10,906 nucleotides of DNA, from assembly GCA_023392135.1 (NCBI GenBank), contig JAEVZQ010000283.1, forward strand, positions 1 to 10,906, written 5' to 3'. Position 1 is the stretch's first letter. Every line of letters begins with the position of its first letter. The translations under genes and the position numbers were made by a program. Positions 6,933 to 10,906 of this stretch are shown here, piece after piece. Source of the stretch: Pseudomonadota bacterium (GTDB lineage Bacteria; Pseudomonadota; Alphaproteobacteria; Rhizobiales; Hyphomicrobiaceae). The notes beneath the pieces are model-generated. The model made no database searches. It worked only from the letters and a program-made list of their open reading frames with translations, and had not been told where the DNA came from.

Positions 6933-7256
6933 CTAGATCGCCATTCTACTGAGCTCGAGATAGGCCGCCGTGACCTTGTCGCGAATGGCGATGGCGGCCT
7001 GCAGCGTTTGTTCCGCCGCCAACACCGATTCGACCACATCCTGCACAGCCGCTTTTCCCGTGATGCCATTGATCGCAGTTGCCTCGGCGGCGCGTAGGGA
7101 TTCGGCGGTTTCAGTGATGAGCTTGCCGAGAACGGTTCCGAAATCAGCAGCATGCGTTCCAGCCGCTGCTCCTGGCCGAATGGTCTCAGCCGCATTCGAA
7201 ACCGCCGATGCTTTGCCGATACTGTTGGGAGTAATGGGCGAGATCGGATTGATCAT
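6933..7256 (-). CDS. fliE: Flagellar MS-ring/rod adaptor FliE, 107 aa
   Basis: Small protein that joins the MS ring (FliF) to the proximal rod and is among the first type III export substrates. The N-terminal part is Ala/Thr-rich and flexible. The conserved C-terminal half contains [20 protein letters not shown] (about residues 40-59), [47 protein letters not shown], which is the FliE family core. Two starts are possible: GTG at 7259 (4-nt overlap with flgC) or ATG at 7256 (TGATG, 1-nt overlap). GAGGAG 6 nt before the ATG favours 7256. Position after flgC is standard. Confidence 0.96.
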   Translation of the reverse strand: MINPISPITPNSIGKASAVSNAAETIRPGAAAGTHAADFGTVLGKLITETAESLRAAEATAINGITGKAAVQDVVESVLAAEQTLQAAIAIRDKVTAAYLELSRMAI

Positions 7257-7675
7257 CACGAGCTCCTCAGCAGATCGATCATCATCGATATCATCTCGCG
7301 CGCCTGCTTGATCACCTGGAGATTGGCCTCGTAGGAGCGGTTCGCCTCGCGCATGTCCGCCATTTCGACGAGCATGTTCACGTTCGGCAGTTTGACATAG
7401 CCGCTGGCGTCGGCTGCGGGATGCCCCGGATCATGCTCGGTCCGGTATGGCGATCGGTCGAAATCTATACTGTCGATTTTGACGAGGTTTGCCCCCGTTA
7501 TCCGATCAACCTCCGTATCAAAACTGATCGTCTTGCGCGTATAGGGATCAGCACCGGGCGTGCTGCCGGTCGATTGCGCGTTGGCGAGATTCTCCGAAAC
7601 GATGCGCACGCGCTTCGACTGCGCCTCGAGCCCCGATGCGGCGATTTTGAGTGAAACCTGCAGCGGATCGATCAT
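7256..7675 (-). CDS. flgC: Flagellar proximal rod protein FlgC, 139 aa
   Basis: Proximal rod subunit of the basal body. The N-terminus [37 protein letters not shown] carries the rod-protein signature SENLANAxST, and the C-terminus [44 protein letters not shown] is the conserved FlgC coiled-coil tail. Length fits the family (about 135-140 aa). The frame opens with GTG at 7681, but GGAGGGAG directly abuts that codon, whereas its GGAGG core is 8 nt from the ATG at 7675, which also gives the usual family N-terminus. The start is 14 nt past the flgB stop. Confidence 0.97.
   Translation of the reverse strand: MIDPLQVSLKIAASGLEAQSKRVRIVSENLANAQSTGSTPGADPYTRKTISFDTEVDRITGANLVKIDSIDFDRSPYRTEHDPGHPAADASGYVKLPNVNMLVEMADMREANRSYEANLQVIKQAREMISMMIDLLRSS
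7263..7268 (-). promoter_or_regulatory. Ribosome binding site deciding the fliE start
   Basis: GAGGAG on the minus strand is 6 nt from the ATG at 7256 but only 3 nt from the GTG at 7259, so it favours the ATG. It lies inside the last codons of flgC. Confidence 0.6.
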
Positions 7676-7680
7676 CGCCA

Positions 7681-7688
7681 CTCCCTCC
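7681..7688 (-). promoter_or_regulatory. Ribosome binding site deciding the flgC start
   Basis: GGAGGGAG on the minus strand covers the upstream GTG candidate at 7681, leaving it no spacing. The GGAGG core is 8 nt from the ATG at 7675, so that ATG is preferred. Confidence 0.65.
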
Positions 7689-7689
7689 G

Positions 7690-8070
7690 CTAACCCTTAG
7701 CACTGGCAAGCATCATCCGGTGGAAGGCCTTCGTGATGCCGGCGTTCAGGGAGAACGAGCGGTTCACCTCGCCGGCCTTGATCAGCTCCTGCTCGAGGAC
7801 GACCGAGTTTCCGGAATGCGTCACGTCCCAGGCGTCCTCGTCGCTCATCTCAGCCACAGGAATGCCGGCACTTGGCGGGCTCATGTGTCCTGGCTGCGTC
7901 AATGCCAGCTCGAGAGGCGCCTTACTCAGAACCGCTTCGAACGGTTCCGTATCGACCGCTTTGAAGCTCGGCGTATTGGCATTGGCGATATTGCCGGCCA
8001 CAGCGGTCTGCCGCACGGACAGCCATTTGTTGTGCTGTGAAATGAGGTCGAAGAAATAAACAGGCCCCAT
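7690..8070 (-). CDS. flgB: Flagellar proximal rod protein FlgB, 126 aa
   Basis: Proximal rod subunit next to FliE. The N-terminus has [34 protein letters not shown], with the rod motif GNIANANTP at about residues 26-34. The C-terminus [36 protein letters not shown] matches the FlgB tail. Length is typical (about 125-135 aa). It is the first flagellar gene of the window's cluster; AGGGGAG at 8083-8077 lies 6 nt before the ATG. The preceding 101 nt to msrA contain AT-rich candidate regulatory sequence. Since msrA runs in the same direction, some read-through from msrA cannot be excluded. Confidence 0.96.
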   Translation of the reverse strand: MGPVYFFDLISQHNKWLSVRQTAVAGNIANANTPSFKAVDTEPFEAVLSKAPLELALTQPGHMSPPSAGIPVAEMSDEDAWDVTHSGNSVVLEQELIKAGEVNRSFSLNAGITKAFHRMMLASAKG

Positions 8071-8076
8071 GCGCGG

Positions 8077-8083
8077 CTCCCCT
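8077..8083 (-). promoter_or_regulatory. Ribosome binding site of flgB
   Basis: AGGGGAG on the minus strand, 6 nt from the flgB ATG at 8070, supports that start and is among the strongest ribosome sites in the cluster. Confidence 0.65.
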
Positions 8084-8098
8084 GTCGCGCTTCAAATC

Positions 8099-8114
8099 GT
8101 TATTTGTTTCTTAA
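8099..8114 (-). promoter_or_regulatory. Possible CtrA-like site upstream of flgB
   Basis: On the minus strand TTAA (8114-8111), 7 nt, then ATAAC (8103-8099) resembles the CtrA recognition pattern TTAA-N7-TTAAC with one mismatch. It lies about 30-45 nt upstream of the flgB start, in the only AT-rich patch of the 101-nt gap. An overlapping small inverted repeat CAAAT-CGTT-ATTTG occupies 8093-8106. CtrA is a known controller of flagellar genes in several alphaproteobacteria, but this is a by-eye match that could be chance. Confidence 0.22.
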
Positions 8115-8171
8115 GGGAGCTGTCTTGCCCGGGCCTTGTCCCAGGTGTTGGCGGCGAATGGCTTCAAAGAC

Positions 8172-8795
8172 TCACTGCGTCTTCGCCTTGCCCCAGAGGG
8201 CTTCCAGCCGGGCGTCGCGGCCGCAGCCATGGCGATAGATAAAATATTGAATGGGGTTCTTGTGGTAATAGTCCTGGTGATAGTCCTCGGCCGGCGTGAA
8301 TGTGGACGCTGGCGTGATCTCAACCACGATTGGCTGATTGAAACGGCCGCTTTTCTCCAGCGCAGCCTTGGACTCCTCAGCCAGCCGCTTCTGCTCCTCG
8401 TTGTGGTAGAAAATGGCCGGCCGATACTGATCACCGCGGTCGCAGAATTGGCCGCCTTTATCCAGCGGATCGACGTTGTGCCAGTAGACGTCGAGCAACT
8501 GCTTGTACGTGACCTGGGCAGGATCGTACTTGAGTTGCAGCACCTCCGCATGCCCCGTGCCGCCGGATGAAACCTGGTGATAGGTGGGATTGGGAGTCGT
8601 GCCACCCATGAAACCGGACGTCGTCTCCACGACGCCCTTCACCTTATCGAAATCGGATTCCGTGCACCAGAAGCAGCCGCTGGCAAAGGTAGCGACTTCA
8701 AGCTTCTGGCCTGTCTCTGCCGGCGCTGGCTGCGCCGCGGCAGCCGTCGCGAGGAAAAAGAGAGCGCCAAGCGCACGAGTGATCAGGTGAAGCAT
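8172..8795 (-). CDS. msrA: Exported peptide-methionine (S)-S-oxide reductase MsrA, 207 aa
   Basis: Reduces the S-epimer of methionine sulfoxide in proteins. From the ATG at 8795 the protein begins with a Sec-type signal peptide (about residues 1-21, hydrophobic ITRALGALFFLATAAAAQ), so it probably acts in the periplasm. The MsrA core follows: ATFASGCFWCTE with catalytic Cys41, a GGTTPNPTYHQVSSGGTGHAE block (64-84), YWHNVDPLDKGGQFCDRGDQYRPAIF (104-129), and EDYHQDYYHKNP (170-181). Other cysteines are Cys44, Cys118 and Cys191; Cys191 near the C-terminus is a candidate resolving residue. The frame extends 20 codons upstream of 8795, but those residues are Arg-rich and overlap the msrB end, so the ATG that starts the signal peptide is chosen. 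It follows msrB by 31 nt, probably as one operon. Confidence 0.95.
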   Translation of the reverse strand: MLHLITRALGALFFLATAAAAQPAPAETGQKLEVATFASGCFWCTESDFDKVKGVVETTSGFMGGTTPNPTYHQVSSGGTGHAEVLQLKYDPAQVTYKQLLDVYWHNVDPLDKGGQFCDRGDQYRPAIFYHNEEQKRLAEESKAALEKSGRFNQPIVVEITPASTFTPAEDYHQDYYHKNPIQYFIYRHGCGRDARLEALWGKAKTQ

Positions 8796-8826
8796 GGTTC
8801 GACGCGCTCTCTTACAGGTCCTGGAA

Positions 8827-9336
8827 TTAGCTCGACGCTCCGGCCTTCGGCACAAACTTCAGAGCCACGCCGTTCATGCAGTAGCGCAAGCCAGTGGGCG
8901 GCGGGCCATCTTCAAAAACGTGGCCGAGATGCCCGCCACAGCGACGGCAATGCACCTCCGTGCGTGTCATGAAGAACGCGCGGTCCACGCTGGTGCCTAT
9001 CGCATCGTCGATCGGCTTCCAGAAACTCGGCCAGCCGGTGCCGCTGTCGAACTTGGTCTCCGAGGAGTAGACCGGCAGATCGCATCCGGCGCAGTGGTAG
9101 GTGCCGGGTGCATAGTTCTTGTCGAGTGGGCTCGAGAAGGCATACTCGGTTCCGTGCTCGCGCAGAACATAATATTGCTCCGGGGTGAGTAGCTTCTTCC
9201 ACTCCTCCTTGGTCTTGGTGATCTCGAATTTCGTCTGCTCGGTTTTGCCAGCCGAGAAGACGCGGGTGGCGGCGAACCCACCGCCAAGCAGGGCGGCTGC
9301 GGCCCCGAACGCTCCGAATTGGCGACGGCTCATCAT
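8827..9336 (-). CDS. msrB: Exported peptide-methionine (R)-S-oxide reductase MsrB, 169 aa
   Basis: Reduces the R-epimer of methionine sulfoxide, complementary to MsrA. The N-terminus MMSRRQFGAFGAAAALLGGGFAA is a Tat-like signal (SRRQF, then a hydrophobic stretch), predicting export to the periplasm in folded form. The SelR domain spans about residues 40-163, with zinc cysteines in CAGC (82, 85) and CRRC (130, 133), the FDSGTGWPSFWKP block, GGHLGHVFEDGPPPTG, and the catalytic Cys153 in RYCMNG. These five are the only cysteines, so no classical resolving cysteine is seen. The open frame reaches back to 9411, but AAGGGAG 7 nt before the tandem ATGATG at 9336 and the Tat motif fix the start. It is the first gene of the msrB-msrA pair. 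Confidence 0.95.
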   Translation of the reverse strand: MMSRRQFGAFGAAAALLGGGFAATRVFSAGKTEQTKFEITKTKEEWKKLLTPEQYYVLREHGTEYAFSSPLDKNYAPGTYHCAGCDLPVYSSETKFDSGTGWPSFWKPIDDAIGTSVDRAFFMTRTEVHCRRCGGHLGHVFEDGPPPTGLRYCMNGVALKFVPKAGASS

Positions 9337-9343
9337 ATCTGGG

Positions 9344-9350
9344 CTCCCTT
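9344..9350 (-). promoter_or_regulatory. Ribosome binding site deciding the msrB start
   Basis: AAGGGAG on the minus strand is 7 nt from the ATG at 9336 (10 nt from the second ATG at 9333). It places the start right at the Tat-like signal and argues against the longer frame from 9411. Confidence 0.65.
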
Positions 9351-9433
9351 GGTCCCTGAAGATTAGGGCATCGCTCTCCCGACGCTTGCTGAAGATATGC
9401 GCCGCTGCCACCGGGCCGTAAAGCCGGGCTCGA

Positions 9434-10198
9434 TCACACTCTCGTGCGCACCCTGGGAGCGTGGCGCCTCGCCGCGCCGGAGCTCAGACCTTCGATCGGC
9501 ACCGCAGTCTCGAGGACGATCTCCTCGGGGCTGAGCCGGCAGCGGTAGGCAAGCATCTCGACGCCCGCAGCCCGGGCCGCGTCGAAGGCCGCCCCATAGG
9601 CCGGGTCGACGTCGCGGGCGAGATCCAGCCGCAGGGCATCGCCCCGCTGGATCAGGAACATCATCACCGCGCGATGTCCGTGGCGCACCATGTCGGTCAG
9701 CTCGACGAGGTGCTTGGCGCCGCGTTGCGTCACGCTGTCCGGAAACTCGGCCAATCCGGCTCGGCGCATCATGTGAACGTTTTTGATCTCGACGTAGCAG
9801 CGGCCCTTGTCGGCGCAATCGAGCAGGATGTCGATCCGGCTGTTCTGGCCGTACTTCACCTCGCGCCGCAGCTCCGGATAGCCGTCGAGCCCGGCAACCA
9901 GGCCCTCGCCGATAGCCTCCGCCACGAGCGCGTTCGGCCGCGATGTGTTGATACCGACCAGCGCCGGGCCCTGCCCGAGATCGGCCTCGACCATCTCCCA
10001 GGTATGCCGGTACTTGCGCGTCGGGCTGTCGCTTTCCGACAGCCACACGACGGAGCCAGGCGACGTGAGCCCGATCATCGAGCCTGTATTCGGGCAGGTG
10101 GCCGTGACCGTTTCGCCGGAATCCAGCATAACGTCGGCCAAAAAGCGCTTGTACCGCTGAACGAGGCGGCCGCGGATCAGTGGAGCAGCAAAACGCAT
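9434..10198 (-). CDS. sfsA: SfsA family protein (sugar fermentation stimulation protein), 254 aa
   Basis: The family is named from an E. coli gene linked to maltose metabolism; it has an N-terminal OB-fold-like DNA-binding part and a PD-(D/E)XK nuclease-like C-terminal domain, and its true role is unsettled. Visible family blocks are the N-terminal LIRGRLVQRYKRFLADV, CPNTGSM (residues 35-41), SPTRKYRHTWEMVEA (58-72), VGINTSRPNALVAEAI, REVKYGQNSRIDILL (112-126), CYVEIKNVHMM (134-144, holding the E-x-K of the nuclease-like core), GLAEFPDSVTQRGAKHLVEL (148-167), and the ending VEMLAYRCRLSPEEIVLE. It is a little longer than usual (about 235 aa), owing to a basic Arg-rich tail after residue 240. 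No strong ribosome site precedes the ATG. It is divergent from the CinA-like gene, with 84 nt between them. Confidence 0.95.
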   Translation of the reverse strand: MRFAAPLIRGRLVQRYKRFLADVMLDSGETVTATCPNTGSMIGLTSPGSVVWLSESDSPTRKYRHTWEMVEADLGQGPALVGINTSRPNALVAEAIGEGLVAGLDGYPELRREVKYGQNSRIDILLDCADKGRCYVEIKNVHMMRRAGLAEFPDSVTQRGAKHLVELTDMVRHGHRAVMMFLIQRGDALRLDLARDVDPAYGAAFDAARAAGVEMLAYRCRLSPEEIVLETAVPIEGLSSGAARRHAPRVRTRV

Positions 10199-10269
10199 GT
10201 CGGGGAAACTATTGCGGCCCTATGGGTAGCGCAAGCCATGGGTGTAAGCTGACGTTGAAAACTCAGCGC

Positions 10270-10273
10270 GAGG
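10270..10273 (+). promoter_or_regulatory. Ribosome binding site of the CinA-like gene
   Basis: GAGG lies 9 nt before the ATG at 10283 and only 3 nt before the in-frame ATG at 10277, so the second ATG is somewhat preferred. Confidence 0.4.
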
Positions 10274-10282
10274 TACATGGGG

Positions 10283-10906
10283 ATGGCATTGGATCAGGAC
10301 AACGAGATCGTCACGGCTGCGGTGCTCGTCATCGGCGACGAGATCCTGTCGGGGCGCACCAAGGACAAGAACATCGGCTACATCGCCGAGCATTGCACGG
10401 CCATCGGCATCCAGGTGCGCGAAGTGCGGATCGTGCCCGACATCGAGGATGAGATCGTCGCCGCCGTGAACGCCCTTCGCGCCCGGTACGACTACGTGTT
10501 CACAACCGGTGGCATCGGCCCGACGCACGACGACATTACGGCTGACTCGGTCGCCAAGGCGTTCGGCGCGCGGATCGATGTCGACCCGCGGGCGCTGGCG
10601 TTGCTCCTGCCGTATTACGAGAAGCGTGGGGCCGAGGTGACGCCCGCGCGTTTGCGCATGGCACGGATTCCAGAGGGCGCGGAGCTGGTTGAAAACTCGA
10701 TTTCCGTGGCGCCGGGGTTCATGCTGGGCAATGTCATCACGCTCGCCGGCATCCCAAATGTCATGCAGGTGATGCTCGACGGCGTGACGCCCCGGCTGCG
10801 CACCGGCATGAAGATGCACTCCGTTTCCATCGACCTCAACTCGCCGGAGGGCTCGATCGCCGGGGTATTCGGCGAGCACCAGAAGGCATATCCGTCCGTG
10901 TCGATG
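10283..10906 (+). CDS. Molybdopterin-binding (MoCF/CinA N-terminal type) protein, 3' end outside window
   Basis: The reading frame is open from the start to the window edge (208 codons) and is therefore partial at its 3' end. The translation shows the MoCF-biosynthesis fold: VTAAVLVIGDEILSGRT (residues 10-26), KDKNIGYIAEHC in place of the NTN helix of true CinA, FTTGGIGPTHDDITADSVA (73-91), and an EGAELVENSISVAPGFMLGN block with LAGIPNVMQVML, as in the CinA/competence-damage-inducible A family. In alphaproteobacteria such proteins are often stand-alone of about 250 aa without the C-terminal deamidase domain; whether this is so here cannot be seen. An in-frame ATG at 10277 is an alternative start. 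It is the only plus-strand gene in the window and is divergent from sfsA. Confidence 0.92.
   Translation, partial: MALDQDNEIVTAAVLVIGDEILSGRTKDKNIGYIAEHCTAIGIQVREVRIVPDIEDEIVAAVNALRARYDYVFTTGGIGPTHDDITADSVAKAFGARIDVDPRALALLLPYYEKRGAEVTPARLRMARIPEGAELVENSISVAPGFMLGNVITLAGIPNVMQVMLDGVTPRLRTGMKMHSVSIDLNSPEGSIAGVFGEHQKAYPSVSM

Noticed and set aside
6884..7195. 104-codon upstream extension of flgG overlapping fliE
   Set aside because: The conserved FlgG N-terminus begins at 6883; the extension is Arg/Ser-rich and lies almost wholly inside fliE in a different frame.
8130..8147. Possible terminator between msrA and flgB (CCTGGG/CCCGGG on the minus strand)
   Set aside because: Only six pairs including a wobble, and no U-tract follows.
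9363..10046. Minus-strand 227-codon frame inside sfsA
   Set aside because: It is a frame-shifted shadow of sfsA, very rich in Arg and Gly, and contradicts the clear SfsA motifs.
10207..10235. Sigma-70-like pair TTGCGC-N17-TAGTTT ahead of sfsA on the minus strand
   Set aside because: Spacing is right but each hexamer matches the consensus at only about three of six positions.
10223..10250. Imperfect direct repeat ATGGGT...AAGC in the sfsA/CinA-like divergent gap
   Set aside because: Two short copies with unequal inner spacing; too short to separate from chance, and no promoter elements align convincingly with it.
10220..10879. Minus-strand 219-codon frame opposite the CinA-like gene
   Set aside because: The plus-strand frame encodes clear MoCF motifs (TTGGIGPTHDD, VIGDEILSG); the antisense frame is His/Asp/Arg-rich with no family features.

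Overview
The window reads as a chromosomal segment of an alphaproteobacterium, most likely of the order Hyphomicrobiales (rhizobia and relatives). The reasons are a high GC content, the minus-strand flagellar order flgB-flgC-fliE-flgG-flgA-flgI-motE-flgH-fliL-fliP-flagellin (the arrangement known from Sinorhizobium/Agrobacterium-type fla regions), the presence of MotE (a factor largely restricted to alphaproteobacteria), and short GC-rich palindromes of rhizobial style between genes. Species cannot be told from sequence reading alone.

Region 1 (about 117-8070, all minus strand, so transcription runs from high to low coordinates) is a flagellar gene cluster. It encodes proximal rod proteins (FlgB, FlgC), the rod/MS-ring adaptor (FliE), the distal rod (FlgG), the P-ring chaperone and P-ring (FlgA, FlgI), the MotC chaperone MotE, the L-ring lipoprotein (FlgH), the stator-associated FliL, the export-gate protein FliP and a flagellin. 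Within flgC-fliE, flgA-flgI, motE-flgH and fliL-fliP, start and stop codons overlap by 1-4 nt, and flgI and motE abut exactly, so most of the cluster is probably translationally coupled. Two gaps break the rhythm: 152 nt between flgH and fliL, holding a degenerate GC-rich palindrome, and 169 nt between fliP and the flagellin gene, holding a sigma-28-like promoter candidate and a perfect 8-bp hairpin in the presumed flagellin leader.

Region 2 (8172-9336, minus strand) is a pair of methionine sulfoxide reductases, msrB then msrA in transcription order. Both carry N-terminal export signals (Tat-like on MsrB, Sec-like on MsrA), so they probably repair oxidised methionine outside the cytoplasm.

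Region 3 (9434 to the right edge) has sfsA on the minus strand and, divergent from it, the start of a MoCF/CinA-type molybdopterin-binding-domain protein that runs off the window.

Overall this is a well-ordered core region. I found no mobile element, CRISPR array, RNA gene or defence system. The points worth a second look are the flagellin leader and promoter, the sequence upstream of flgB (possible CtrA-like site), the flgH-fliL repeat, the flagellin central domain, and the exported Msr pair with only five cysteines in MsrB. Several start codons are better placed by ribosome binding sites than by the longest reading frame (flgC, fliE, flgG, msrA, msrB, the CinA-like gene).
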